Part shown: piece after piece, positions 1 through 8,628 of the stretch | Numbering within the stretch: the first letter of the stretch is position 1 | Layout: the number at the start of each line of letters is the position of its first letter | Origin: an uncultured Dehalococcoidia bacterium | GTDB taxonomy: Bacteria > Chloroflexota > Dehalococcoidia > Lucifugimonadales > UBA1127 | Length of the DNA stretch: 64,000 nt | Direction: 5' to 3' | Assembly (NCBI GenBank): GCA_951812285.1 | Contig: OX638292.1 | Coordinates: 2,379,001-2,443,000, forward strand | Translations under genes and position numbers: made by a program | Notes under the pieces: model-generated | The model's input: only the letters and a program-made list of their open reading frames with translations | The model's database searches: none | Told to the model about the DNA's origin: nothing

Positions 1-103
1 GTTTTGGTCGCTGTTTTGGGATTGGTATGGCGGTACAATTGAGGCAGAAGTGAAATTCTCGAGAACCCCGTTCGCAAACACAATCGCTGTAGAAGGAGCG
101 CAC

Positions 104-622
104 ATGGGCCGTCGGGCAACGCTTAGGCATTCTCTGGTCGCACTGATCATGATGGGGATGGTGGCGCTCTTGGCGCAAGCAGCCTGTGGCAGTGATCCGG
201 CGTCGACGGGGGACGAGTGGGCGGTGGGGCCGACGCCGCGGGCGGCGACCACTGCGGCCGCGTCGGCGACGCCGGCGCACCCGGGGCAGGCGAACTATGT
301 GACGCACTGCGCGGCGTGCCACGGGGTGAGCGGCGAGGGGCAGCCAAACTGGTTCGTGCCAGGGCCGGACGGGCTGCTGCCCGCGCCGCCGCACGACAAC
401 TCGGGGCACACGTGGCACCACGGCGACGGGTACCTGTTCCAGGTGACGAAGCGCGGCGGGCTGGCATTCGTGATGCCGGGGCAGCCGAGCGCGATGCCGG
501 GCTTCGACCTGGCGATGTCGGACGCGGAGATCGTCGAGGTGCTGGAGTACATCAAGGGGTTCTGGGGGGCGGACGAGCGGGAGTTTCAGCGGTCTGCGAG
601 TGTCGGGGACCCGTACCCTTAG
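104..622 (+). CDS. Cytochrome c domain protein, exported
   Basis: A 172-residue protein with an N-terminal hydrophobic export signal (about residues 8-27, ending in a Cys that could be lipidated, though the lipobox is weak). One class I cytochrome c domain follows. The haem-binding CxxCH motif is C69-A-A-C72-H73, and a Met-rich stretch near residues 125-135 can supply the axial Met. A Pro/Thr/Ala-rich linker joins signal and domain. The ATG at 104 is chosen over an upstream in-frame ATG at 50 because an AGAAGGAG ribosome site lies just before it and because the signal peptide starts there. It probably acts as a small periplasmic or membrane-anchored electron carrier. The partner is unknown, since the neighbours are a repeat field and a peptidase. 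Confidence 0.85.
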   Translation: MGRRATLRHSLVALIMMGMVALLAQAACGSDPASTGDEWAVGPTPRAATTAAASATPAHPGQANYVTHCAACHGVSGEGQPNWFVPGPDGLLPAPPHDNSGHTWHHGDGYLFQVTKRGGLAFVMPGQPSAMPGFDLAMSDAEIVEVLEYIKGFWGADEREFQRSASVGDPYP

Positions 623-1402
623 GGGGGTGCCCCTCCGCCCCGCCACCCCCTCCGCCCATCCCCTCTGGATTCCTGCCTTCGCAGGAATGACGGAGTGGGG
701 GGCAGGAATGACGCGTTGGGGGGTGGGCGCTTGCACAGGCGCTCTAGGTGGACGGCCCCTCACGGCCCCGCACCCCCCGCGCCTCCCCTGGATACCGGCT
801 TTCGCCGGTATGGAGAGTGGGGGTGGGGGTTCTTCGACGGGGTCAGGGCGGGCGGCCCCTCTGCCCATCCCCTCTGGATTCCTGCCCCCGTATCGGGGTA
901 CGGGGCATGCTTCGCAGGAATGACGGGGTGGGGATTACGAGCGGGGTTGGTGGTAGGTTCGCGCTGCCCTCCCGGGGCCTGCGGGCCCCCCGTTCCCCCT
1001 TCGATTTCCCTCAGGGCGAACGGCCCCGCGCCGCCCCGCACCCTTGTCTTCGGCGCCACGCTGCTCGTCGGGGTTCCTGCCCCCGTATCAGGGTACGGGG
1101 CATGCTTCGCAGGAACGACGGAGTGGGGACGGGCGCTTGCACAGGCGCTCTAGGCGGACGGCCCCTCACCGCCTCGCACCCCCCGCGCCTCCCCTGGATA
1201 CCGGCTTCCGCCGGTATGGAGGTTGGGGTTCTTCGACGGGGTCAGGGTTGGCGGCCCCTCTGCCCATCCCCGCCCGCCTCACCGCACCTGCCCTGGGTTC
1301 CCGCTTTCGCGGGAATGACGGGGTGGGGGCGGGAATGACGGGATGGGGGCCGGGATGACCCCGTATCACGTTCGGGGTTGGCTCCACTCCCTTTGCCGGA
1401 CG
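623..1402. repeat. Repeat-filled intergenic region with six hairpin elements
   Basis: No gene is seen in these 780 bases. The region holds at least six copies of the hairpin family found throughout the window. Arms ATTCCTGC/GCAGGAAT sit near 669-688 and, with an enlarged loop, 878-921. A related copy lies near 1074-1118. Arms ATACCGGC/GCCGGTAT sit near 792-811 and 1198-1217, and GTTCCCGC/GCGGGAAT near 1297-1316. A longer direct repeat, about 725-873 against 1131-1271, shows that part of the field was duplicated. A second motif (TTCGATTTCCCTCAGGGCGA, near 1000) recurs near 6215 and 19230. Confidence 0.85.
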
Positions 1403-2677
1403 TTAGTTTAGGTTGGCGGATTGTATTAGGCGCTCGAAGCGGGCGGGGTTTCGGAAGGGGCCTACTATGGCTACGTTGAGGTTCTGGGGGACGAGCATCT
1501 CTCGGGCGGCGTGCTGGAGGTCCTCTGTGGTGACGGCGTCTATGCGCTCCACGATGTCGTCGGGGGTGGAGACGTGCTGGCGCATGAGGCGCTGGCTGCC
1601 GAGCCAGAGGGCGACGTTGCGGGTGTCTTCCATTCGCAGGAGCAGGCGGCCCTTGGCGTACTCTCGGGCCTTGTCGAGCTCGTCCTCGGGGACGCCGTCC
1701 TTGAGCTTGGCGAGCTCTGCGAGGATGGTCTCGAGGGCGAGGGAGGCGTTTCGGGGGTCGACGGCGGCGTAGACCTCCATGGCGCCGGCGTCGCGGTAGT
1801 GGGCGGTGCCGCTGTGGGCCTCATAGGCGAGGCCGCGTTCTTCCCTGAGCTCCATGAAGAGGCGGCTGCTCATGCCCTCTCCGAGGACAGAACTGAGCAT
1901 GTCATAGGCGTAGCGCTGGGGGTGCTCTGTGGAGACGCCGTGGAAGCCGAGGCAGATGTGGGCCTGCTCAGACTTGCGGTTCTCTACGTTGACGCGTGGG
2001 GCCTGCTGGCCGAGGACGACGGGGTAGTAGTCTAGGGGGTCGCCGGTGGGCCAGTCGCCCATGGAGCGCTCAAAGTAGCCGACGATCTCCTCGTGGTCGA
2101 TGTTGCCGGCGACGGTGATGACGGCGTTGGAGGGGACGTACTGGTGGTTGACGAGGCGGAGCATGGCGTCGCGGGAGAGTGCCTTGACGGAGTCGGCTGT
2201 GCCGCCGACGTCGCGGCCGAGGGGCTGGTCGGGCCACATGGTCTGGTCGATGAGGAGGCCGGCGCGGGAGTCGGGGTGATCGCGGCTGGCGGCGAGCTCC
2301 TCGAGGATGACGCCGCGCTCCTTCTCGAGCTCGATGGGGTCAAAGAGGGGGTTGCGGACCATGTCGACGATGAGGTCGGCGGCGATGTCGAAATGGGGTC
2401 GCGCGACCTTGCACCAGTAGGTGGTGACCTCCCGGGCGGTGGTGGCGTTCATGAGGCCGCCGACGCGGTCCATGGTCTCTGAGACGATGCGGGGGGTTGG
2501 TCGGGTTGGGGTGCCCTTGAAGCAGAGGTGCTCGACGAAGTGGAAGGCGCCGGCCTCGTCGTCGGACTCGTAGCGAGAGCCGCCGCCGACGAGGAAGCCG
2601 AGGGTGACGGAGCGGGTGTGGGGCATGGCGCTGGTGATGACACGGAGGCCGTTGCTGAGGGTTGCTTGCTGGAACAT
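1403..2677 (-). CDS. M16 family zinc metallopeptidase (processing-peptidase-like)
   Basis: This 424-residue protein has the inverted zinc motif HxxEH (H46-F-V-E49-H50) followed by the FKGT-like stretch typical of mitochondrial-processing-peptidase and PqqL-like M16 enzymes. The third ligand Glu probably lies in the helix around residues 120-130, where the sequence reads ELEKERGVILEE. A C-terminal M16 half (about 190-400) completes the usual two-domain architecture. The start at 2677 follows a GGAAGG ribosome site, and the first residues MFQQATLSNGLRV match the normal family N-terminus. The longer in-frame extension upstream is repetitive and unlikely to be translated. It probably degrades or processes peptides. 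The gene stands alone between repeats and an accessory islet. Confidence 0.9.
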   Translation of the reverse strand: MFQQATLSNGLRVITSAMPHTRSVTLGFLVGGGSRYESDDEAGAFHFVEHLCFKGTPTRPTPRIVSETMDRVGGLMNATTAREVTTYWCKVARPHFDIAADLIVDMVRNPLFDPIELEKERGVILEELAASRDHPDSRAGLLIDQTMWPDQPLGRDVGGTADSVKALSRDAMLRLVNHQYVPSNAVITVAGNIDHEEIVGYFERSMGDWPTGDPLDYYPVVLGQQAPRVNVENRKSEQAHICLGFHGVSTEHPQRYAYDMLSSVLGEGMSSRLFMELREERGLAYEAHSGTAHYRDAGAMEVYAAVDPRNASLALETILAELAKLKDGVPEDELDKAREYAKGRLLLRMEDTRNVALWLGSQRLMRQHVSTPDDIVERIDAVTTEDLQHAAREMLVPQNLNVAIVGPFRNPARFERLIQSANLN

Positions 2678-2907
2678 GACACCTTCCGGGAGTGCAGGTT
2701 GGCCGCTCTGACGTGAGCGGGGGGCTTGTCTGCGAGTGTACGCCGGACGGGTGCGGGGGTCAATTTTTTGCGGGCTCCTTTCGTCGTGTGCGGCGGGGGG
2801 TTGTCCGGCTGCGCGAATGTCAATCGAACCGGCGCCGTCGTAGCTGGCGTGGGTGGCTCCAGGGGGTTGTTTTCCCTTTGTTTTGAATGGGATGTGTCGC
2901 ATTTCAG

Positions 2908-3270
2908 CTACGCGTCAAATATTTTTTGCAAAATGGGACGTTCTCCGAGGCGCTGGCGGTCGGCGAGCGCGTCCGCCTCTGCTCGCGCCAGGCGGACGAT
3001 CAGCTTGACGATGCGGAGGAGGTCGCGGGCGCCGACTCGGGGATCGAGCAGCACGTCGGCGATGCTGAATCGCAGGAGGTTGAACTCCGGGGAGAAGAAG
3101 CCTTCGCGCTGCATTTCCGCGAGGGCGTCCTGCTGCTGCGGGGTCAGAGGCCGGTCAACGAGGCCGCGCTTGCGGGCGTTCTGGTTGCCGGGCTGGCCGC
3201 CTCGCTTCCTGCGAGGGCTGCGCTCCGGGCGCTCGGGATGGGGCGTGTTGCCGTTGTGCGTGTGTGTCAT
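2908..3270 (-). CDS. Small basic protein with GGQPGNQNA motif, unknown function
   Basis: A 120-residue protein of unrecognised function. Its N-terminal third is His/Pro/Arg-rich and contains the motif RRKRGGQPGNQNARKRG. Similar G-x-P-x-GNxNA-x-x-G sequences occur at the start of many phage- and transposon-associated small proteins. The rest is helical and charged (LARAEADALADRQRL). No clear Shine-Dalgarno precedes the ATG at 3270. Longer in-frame starts upstream would only add low-complexity sequence. The gene is divergent from the small gene/ATPase pair that follows and marks the left edge of an AT-richer accessory islet, so an origin by transfer is plausible but not proven. Confidence 0.6.
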   Translation of the reverse strand: MTHTHNGNTPHPERPERSPRRKRGGQPGNQNARKRGLVDRPLTPQQQDALAEMQREGFFSPEFNLLRFSIADVLLDPRVGARDLLRIVKLIVRLARAEADALADRQRLGERPILQKIFDA

Positions 3271-3384
3271 GGGGGGAGGGTAGCGGGTGGGTGGGGTTAT
3301 GCGCGAGGGGGATGTGTCATAGTTTGGGGGGATGGAATGGTAAGATGGGGGTCTGCATGCTTGCATGGGGAGGACTCAGAGAGG

Positions 3385-3597
3385 ATGGAAGAGAACAATG
3401 TTAAAGCTGGGCCAGAAGAGCACTTGAAGTTGATTGAGCATACTGTTACTGCCCTCAAGGATGATGAAGGCACGGATAGGGATCTGCTCGAAATCCTTGC
3501 GGAACACTTAGTGAGGCTTGATCCCGCGTCCACTGGTGTTTCTGACGCAATGGCAGCAGTTGAGGAACTTGCCAAGCGAAGGTCGGAGAGCGAATGA
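3385..3597 (+). CDS. Small protein translationally coupled to Rad50-like ATPase
   Basis: A 70-residue acidic, mostly helical protein (starts MEENNVKAGPEEHLK, ends in ELAKRRSESE) with no recognised family. The ATG at 3385 has GGAGG about 11 bases upstream. Its stop codon overlaps the start of the next gene in an ATGA arrangement (3594-3597), so the two are very likely co-translated in fixed ratio. Base composition matches the downstream gene and is clearly AT-richer than the surrounding backbone. The layout suggests a small partner or regulatory subunit of the ATPase, as in several two-gene SMC/Rad50-type defence loci, but no function can be assigned from sequence. Confidence 0.7.
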   Translation: MEENNVKAGPEEHLKLIEHTVTALKDDEGTDRDLLEILAEHLVRLDPASTGVSDAMAAVEELAKRRSESE

Positions 3598-6089
3598 GTC
3601 CACCGATTACTATCGATGAGCTTAACTTAGAAGCGTTTCGCGCCTATCTGAAGCCGCAGTCCTTTGCTCTATATAAGAAGTCTTCCCCATTAAGTCTCGC
3701 GGTCTTCGCTCCTAATGCGCGAGGTAAGTCGAGTCTTGTCGACTCTCTCGAGTATTACTTTTCTGAAACTGGAACGTTAGAAAGGCTTGGACAAGGTACA
3801 GGTGATTCCAACGCTGGGCCCATTGCGATAAGCCATGTAGATGCTGAATCGAGCGGAGCCACTCCAAGAGTGCGATTGCAGTTTCGGGACGGCCCCAATC
3901 TTTTTGGTGATGAACGACTAGTAGTCTCTGACAAAAGTACGCAGTTGCCAGATGCTGCTAAGCGAGTTCTGGCCAACACAAAGGTTGACTTTGTCATTCG
4001 AGGATACCAGTTGCGGAGGTTCGTGGAGGACGCGACCCCGCAAGGACGATACAAGGAGATCGCGTCTTGGTTTGGATTGGACCCCCTAGATTCGATGCAA
4101 ACTAACTTAAGGCAACTTCGAACCCAAGTGAGGAGCAAGGCAGAGTCTGATTCTGAAAGGGAGGAGCGCCTCAACGACCTCAAGCTATTGACTGAAAACA
4201 AGATATCACGTTGGGACGATGCTGAGATTAGGACATGGTTCACTTCAGAATATTTGGCGCCCCTCGATAAGAATCTCACTATTGGCAGTCTCTCCACCAC
4301 CGATAGTGGGTATGAGGAACTTCAAAGGCGAAAGTTGAAGGAGGAGGAGGCTTTAGGGGTGAGGGAGCTTAGTCGCCTCATCTCGATTGTCAACCAGACT
4401 CATGAAACACCTTCAGAACAAACCAATAGCCCTAGTGGCGACATTGTGAGCTTTGAGGGGAGTGTTTTCAGCTATGCAGCAGCCTTGGAAAAGGAAGAAG
4501 ATGAACGGCAACGGAACAGTGACGCTGTCTTTAGGGACGTATGGGAAGAGGCAAAGAAGCTATTTGAGTCAACTCCAACAGGACTTGAAGTTTGTCCAGT
4601 CTGCGAGACTCCATTAGTCGATACCCCTCTTGGTACCCACGCACAGATTCACCTAAGTCTTACAGGCAAATTAGGGGGCCTTGCCGCCTATGGGCGAGTT
4701 GAGCAGGAACTTAGAGAGGCCAAGACGGAACTTGAACGCTACCACAACGATCTGAAGACGCGTCTTCAACAACTGATTTCTGATCTCACCATTGCTGGGT
4801 ACGACGCTAGTACCCTGTCGGTCTACTTGCAGCTCTTGAACGAGTGGAAAGTTGGAAACGACGCTCCCGACAGCACACAGGCTATATCTGGACTCACCTG
4901 GCTGCGATCCTCAATGATCGCAAGAAGGGACACCATTGAAGCTCAACAAGGCAACCGGACGTACGCACGTGCGACAAGGGTATTCAGCCAACTTGCTCAG
5001 ACTCAAAGCGATTTACAACGAATTCAGAAAACCAAGAGTGAACTCCTAAGCCTCAGCAATGAACTCACAAGACAGGCTCAAGTCATTGGCCAGGCGGTTG
5101 CCGACCACACTCAGTCACTCATTAGGCGACTCGAAAGCGATGTAAAGACAATATATGAAGAAATTCAAGGACCAGGTGCCGTTGCCCCTCCAATCTATTT
5201 TCAGTTTCCTCGAGAGGACAATCTCAATCAACAGCGCCTTCAACTATTCATAGATTTCTCTCCTAATAGAAAGCGCGTGGTTCCGAGTGGGTACCTCAGC
5301 GATTCACAGATTCACACATTGGGCCTGGCTCTACGGCTTGCTGCGATTCGGTTCCTGAATGGGAATGCGCCCATCATCGTGCTCGATGACATTGTGACTT
5401 CATACGATGCGGATCATCGCAAGTCCATCGCAGCGGCATTGGCCAAACACTTCACCGACTTTCAGATCATCATTGTCACCCACGACGAGCAATTTTTTGC
5501 TCTCCTAAAGGACCACCTTCCCGAGGCGCACTGGTTATTCAAAAGGATTACCCAAATTCGGCACGGGATTGGTCCGTTGTTCAGCGATCATCGCACTCCG
5601 GACCAAGTCATTGACAACAAGTTGGCGGCCGGTGAAACAGCAGCCAATGAAATGCGACAAGCTGAGGAGGAATGGCTACTAGACATTTGCAGAGGGTTCC
5701 GAACAAAGGTGACCATCCGCTCGATTGAGCGGTCCTATCAATACGATCGATCTGAATTGGCTGACTCTCTAGCTAACTTTCTCAAGAGCATTGGGCTCAC
5801 CTTGCCGACAATTCACGGGGTCTCCAATAGCTTCTTGAATAGCTTGCGGCAAGGCGTTGTTGAGAACTTCGCGAGTCATTTCTCAGACAATCCCTACAAG
5901 AACATCTCTATTGGAGACGAGCAAACTCGTTGGAATGAATTCAAGGTCTTCCGTGACCTGTTTGTGTGTCACCATTGCGGCAGGTCGCGATTCACAAGAC
6001 CAGATGAACTATCGAAACCTGTCTGCAAGAGTTGCGAAACACAATTCGGGTTTCAACCCCCCCCAAGCACCGCTTCTGTATCAGAGTAG
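3594..6089 (+). CDS. Rad50/RecF-like AAA ATPase with internal CxxC hook and C-terminal zinc ribbon
   Basis: An 831-residue SMC-like ATPase. The N-terminal Walker A is an atypical A-P-N-A-R-G-K45-S-S. Two helical coiled-coil-like segments flank a central VCPVCETPL (CxxC, about residue 340), resembling a Rad50 zinc hook. An SxxQ-type signature region (YLSDSQIHTLGLAL) and Walker B (IIVLDDIVTSYD), then IIVTHDEQF, complete the ATP-binding head around residues 570-640. A further helical domain of about 150 residues ends in a CxxC/CxxC zinc ribbon (about 792-815: CHHC and CKSC). That extra tail is not part of RecF or Rad50. The gene is coupled to the 70-residue gene and lies in an AT-rich islet. Such stand-alone ATPases are frequent in anti-phage or DNA-end-sensing systems. 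This role is inferred; no nuclease domain is obvious. Confidence 0.8.
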   Translation: MSPPITIDELNLEAFRAYLKPQSFALYKKSSPLSLAVFAPNARGKSSLVDSLEYYFSETGTLERLGQGTGDSNAGPIAISHVDAESSGATPRVRLQFRDGPNLFGDERLVVSDKSTQLPDAAKRVLANTKVDFVIRGYQLRRFVEDATPQGRYKEIASWFGLDPLDSMQTNLRQLRTQVRSKAESDSEREERLNDLKLLTENKISRWDDAEIRTWFTSEYLAPLDKNLTIGSLSTTDSGYEELQRRKLKEEEALGVRELSRLISIVNQTHETPSEQTNSPSGDIVSFEGSVFSYAAALEKEEDERQRNSDAVFRDVWEEAKKLFESTPTGLEVCPVCETPLVDTPLGTHAQIHLSLTGKLGGLAAYGRVEQELREAKTELERYHNDLKTRLQQLISDLTIAGYDASTLSVYLQLLNEWKVGNDAPDSTQAISGLTWLRSSMIARRDTIEAQQGNRTYARATRVFSQLAQTQSDLQRIQKTKSELLSLSNELTRQAQVIGQAVADHTQSLIRRLESDVKTIYEEIQGPGAVAPPIYFQFPREDNLNQQRLQLFIDFSPNRKRVVPSGYLSDSQIHTLGLALRLAAIRFLNGNAPIIVLDDIVTSYDADHRKSIAAALAKHFTDFQIIIVTHDEQFFALLKDHLPEAHWLFKRITQIRHGIGPLFSDHRTPDQVIDNKLAAGETAANEMRQAEEEWLLDICRGFRTKVTIRSIERSYQYDRSELADSLANFLKSIGLTLPTIHGVSNSFLNSLRQGVVENFASHFSDNPYKNISIGDEQTRWNEFKVFRDLFVCHHCGRSRFTRPDELSKPVCKSCETQFGFQPPPSTASVSE

Positions 6090-6458
6090 CCCCACCCCCG
6101 CCCCTCTGGATTCCTGCCTTCGCAGGAATGACGCGCGGGGGGTTGGGGGATGCGATGAGGGATGCATGCGAGGTTGCCCGGCCCCGCCCCGAGGGCCTGC
6201 GGCCCCCGTTCATCCTTCGATTTCCCTCAGGACGAACGGCCCCTCACCACCGCCCCTAGTTTCCCCGTCCTCCGCCCTTCTGGATTCCCCCGCTTTCGCG
6301 GGGGCAGGCTCTGCCTGCGCAGGAATGACGCGTGGGGGGTTGGGGGTGGCGAGGGGGGATGGGTGCGGAGGGGCCCCGCCCCGCCCCTGGATACCGGCCT
6401 CCGCCGGTATGGAGGCGTGGGGGGTATGGAGGCGTGGGGGGTAGGTCGGTGTCGGGGG
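6090..6458. repeat. Repeat-filled intergenic region
   Basis: No gene is seen between the ATPase stop and the oppC stop. Hairpin copies lie at about 6110-6129 (ATTCCTGC arms), 6283-6330 (composite double stem: CCCCCGC/GCGGGGG followed by GCAGG(C)/(G)CCTGC inside ATTCC...GGAAT) and 6393-6412 (ATACCGGC arms). The second repeat motif (TTCGATTTCCCTCAGGACGA) is near 6215. The sudden jump from AT-rich coding sequence to this GC-rich field marks the right edge of the ATPase islet. Confidence 0.8.
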
Positions 6459-7367
6459 TCAGGGGGTGCGGCGGTTGGTGGAGAGGGCGTCTCCGAGGAG
6501 GGCGAAGGCGGCTGCGGTGGTGGCGAGGGCGGCGGCGGGGGTTAGGGTTAGCCAGGGGGCGGTTTCGAGGAATTCTCTGCCCTCGTTGAGCATGCCGCCC
6601 CAGGAGGGGGTGGGTGGGGGGGCGCCGAGGCCGAGGTAGCTGAGGGCGGCCTCGGTGGCGAGGGCGGTGGCGACGAAGCCGGTGGCGTAGACGAGGACGG
6701 GGCCGAGGCTGTGCGGGAGCACGTGGCGGAGGAGGACTCGCGCGGGGCTGGCGCCAATGGTGACGGCGGAGGCGACGTAGCCGGCGGAGCGGACGGTGAG
6801 GGCGCTCGAGCGGGCGAGTCGGGCGGCCTGGGGCGCGAGGACGAGGGCGATGGCCGCCGCAACGGACCAGACGGAGACGTTCAGCGAGACGACCACGACG
6901 ACGGCGAGGGCGAGGAGGGGGAATCCGAGGAGGGCGTCGACGACGCGCTGGACGGCGAGGTCGAGCCAGCCGCCGCGGTAGGCGCTGGCGAGGCCAACGG
7001 CCGCGCCGAGGACGGCGCCCGTCGCGACGCCGCCGACGGCGACGGCGAGGGCGGTGCGGGTGCCGTGGAGGACGCGGGAGAGGACGTCGCGGCCGAAGTT
7101 GTCGGAGCCGAGGAGGAAGTCGGCGGAGGGGGCCTCGAGTCGGCGGGCGGTGTCCTGCGCGAGGGGGTCGGCGGGCGCGAGGACGCCGGCGAGGAGGGCG
7201 GCGAGGACGGCGAGGGCGACGACGGCGGCGGGAGCGTGCGCGAGCGCGCGAGAGGGGGAGGGGAGACTCCCCCATCCCAACCTTCCCCCTGAGGGGGAAG
7301 GGGCTTCCGCTCCCCGCACCTCTGGGTTCCCGCCTGCGCGGGAACGACGAGTGAAAAGGGGGTTCAT
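6459..7367 (-). CDS. oppC: Peptide/nickel-type ABC transporter permease, OppC/DppC family
   Basis: An inner-membrane permease of about 302 residues. The first membrane helix (VVALAVLAALLAGVLAP) is followed by a periplasmic segment with the family sequence LLGSDNFGRDVLSRVLHGTR, then five more helices. The EAA-type loop is GASPARVLLRHVLPHSLGP, and the usual EAALSYLGLGAPPPTPSWG block is near the C-terminus. The start at 7367 is supported because ATGA overlaps a second copy of the oppB 3' end. However, the first 40 or so residues (for example RRSRAGGNPEVRG) are encoded by a hairpin repeat and a second repeat, so translation might instead begin at the GTG of codon 17 or TTG of codon 30. It works with OppB and the lipoprotein at 11577-13331. 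No ATPase gene is in the window. Confidence 0.85.
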   Translation of the reverse strand: MNPLFTRRSRAGGNPEVRGAEAPSPSGGRLGWGSLPSPSRALAHAPAAVVALAVLAALLAGVLAPADPLAQDTARRLEAPSADFLLGSDNFGRDVLSRVLHGTRTALAVAVGGVATGAVLGAAVGLASAYRGGWLDLAVQRVVDALLGFPLLALAVVVVVSLNVSVWSVAAAIALVLAPQAARLARSSALTVRSAGYVASAVTIGASPARVLLRHVLPHSLGPVLVYATGFVATALATEAALSYLGLGAPPPTPSWGGMLNEGREFLETAPWLTLTPAAALATTAAAFALLGDALSTNRRTP

Positions 7368-7378
7368 GCGGTCACCGC
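7364..7378. repeat. 15-bp direct repeat, distal copy of oppB 3' end
   Basis: The sequence TCATGCGGTCACCGC recurs exactly at 7642-7656. On the minus strand it spells the last codons and stop of oppB (V-T-A-stop) plus the ATGA overlap that starts oppC. The two copies bracket a 263-bp block of hairpin repeats. Confidence 0.9.
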
Positions 7379-7641
7379 CTGGCGGGGTTGCTGCACCCGC
7401 GGGAACGACGGGACGGGGGACGCCCCTCTGCCCCGCCCCTCTGGATTCCTGCCTCCGCAGGAATGACGAGACGGTGGGCGAAGGGTGGGCGGGAAGGGGG
7501 ACGCCCCTCTGCCCCCCGGCCCTGGGTTCCCGCTTTCGCGGGAACGACGAGAAGGGCGCAGGATTAACGGGAGGAGACTCCCCCATCCTAACCTTCCCCC
7601 CGAGGGGGAAGGGACCTGGTGCTCATGGCGAGAGGGGTGGG
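7379..7641. mobile_element. Repeat block inserted between oppB and oppC
   Basis: This 263-bp block contains no gene. It carries hairpins with ATTCCTGC/GCAGGAAT arms (about 7446-7465) and GTTCCCGC/GCGGGAAC arms (about 7526-7545), a partial copy near 7400, and one copy of a third motif (CCCCATCCTAACCTTCCCCC, about 7579-7598, followed by GAGGGGGAAGG) that also occurs near 7267-7300 inside the oppC start region. The flanking 15-bp direct repeats suggest that the block was inserted at the oppB-oppC junction. No transposase is encoded, so movement would have to be driven in trans or by recombination. Confidence 0.6.
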
Positions 7642-8628
7642 TCATGCGGTCACCGCGTGGGGGTCTGGGGTGAAGGAGACGCGGGGGTCGAGCCAGGCGT
7701 AGGCGAGGTCGAGGGCGAGGTTGACGAGGAGGACGGCGAGGACGAGGAGGGTGGTGAGGGACTGGACGACGGGGAAGTCGCGGACGAGGGCGGCCTCGAC
7801 GAGGCCTCGGCCGAGGCCGGGGAGGCCGAAGATGGACTCGAGGATGAGGGCGCCGCCGAGGAGGGCGCCGAACTGGACGCCGAGGGTCGTGAGGACGGGG
7901 AGGAGCGCGTTGCGGAGGGCGTGGCCGATGACGACGCGCCGCGCGGGGAGGCCCTTGGCGATCGCGGTGAGCACGTAGGGCTGCGCGAGGGTGTCGGCGA
8001 CGGCGGCGCGGGTGACGCGGAGGACGTGGGCGCCGTACTCCCAGCTCAGGAGCGCGGCGGGGATGGCGACCATGAGGGCGTGCTGCCACGGGTCCTCGAA
8101 GGGGCCGGCGTAGACGATGGGGGGCGACCAGCCGAGGAGGAGCAGCAGGCCGAGAAGGGCGAGGAGCGCGAGGAGGAAGCTGGGCGTCGCGAGGCCGGGG
8201 AGCATGGCGAGGCGGGCGAGGTGGTCGGGCCAGCGGCCGCGCTGCCAGCCGGCGAGGACGCCGAGGGGGAGCCAGACGACGAGGGTGATCGCGAGGGCGT
8301 AGAGGGCGAGGAGGGCGGTCACGGGCGCCTGCCGGGCGAGCTGCGAGCGGATGGGCTGGCCGTCGATGAGGGCGTCGCCGCCGAAGGAGCCGTCGAGCAT
8401 GGCGGCGAGCCAGCGGGCGTACTGGGTGGGGAGGGGGTCGTCGAGGCCGAGCTCGGCGCGGAGGGCCTCACGGACCTCGGGCGAGTGGGTGGTCTCGCCG
8501 CCGCCGGAGAGGATGGTGGCGGCGACGTCGCCGGGGAGAGCGCGCATGAGGGCGAAGACGACGAGGGAGGCGAGGAGGGCCGTCGGCAGGACAAGGGCGA
8601 GGCGTCGGGCGAGGTAGGCGTGGGTCAT
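7642..8628 (-). CDS. oppB: Peptide/nickel-type ABC transporter permease, OppB/DppB family
   Basis: A 328-residue inner-membrane permease starting MTHAYLARRLALVLPTALLASLVVFALMRALPGD, the usual OppB N-terminus with its first helix. A periplasmic stretch contains the LGLDDPLPTQYARWL motif. Further helices follow, then the EAA-type loop (AKGLPARRVVIGHALRNALLPVL) and the C-terminal ESIFGLPGLGRGLVEAALVRD block. The ATG at 8628 is preferred; the longer upstream reading frame runs into hairpin repeats. It pairs with OppC to form the translocation pore. Its stop overlaps one of two 15-bp repeats, implying that oppB and oppC were once overlapping by ATGA. Substrate is uncertain: peptides, nickel and glycosides all use this family. 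Confidence 0.88.
   Translation of the reverse strand: MTHAYLARRLALVLPTALLASLVVFALMRALPGDVAATILSGGGETTHSPEVREALRAELGLDDPLPTQYARWLAAMLDGSFGGDALIDGQPIRSQLARQAPVTALLALYALAITLVVWLPLGVLAGWQRGRWPDHLARLAMLPGLATPSFLLALLALLGLLLLLGWSPPIVYAGPFEDPWQHALMVAIPAALLSWEYGAHVLRVTRAAVADTLAQPYVLTAIAKGLPARRVVIGHALRNALLPVLTTLGVQFGALLGGALILESIFGLPGLGRGLVEAALVRDFPVVQSLTTLLVLAVLLVNLALDLAYAWLDPRVSFTPDPHAVTA

Noticed and set aside
623..1402. Open frames with PAFAGMT or SRFRGNDG-like peptides
   Set aside because: These are translations of the hairpin repeats. They recur in every repeat field and have no gene-like conservation.
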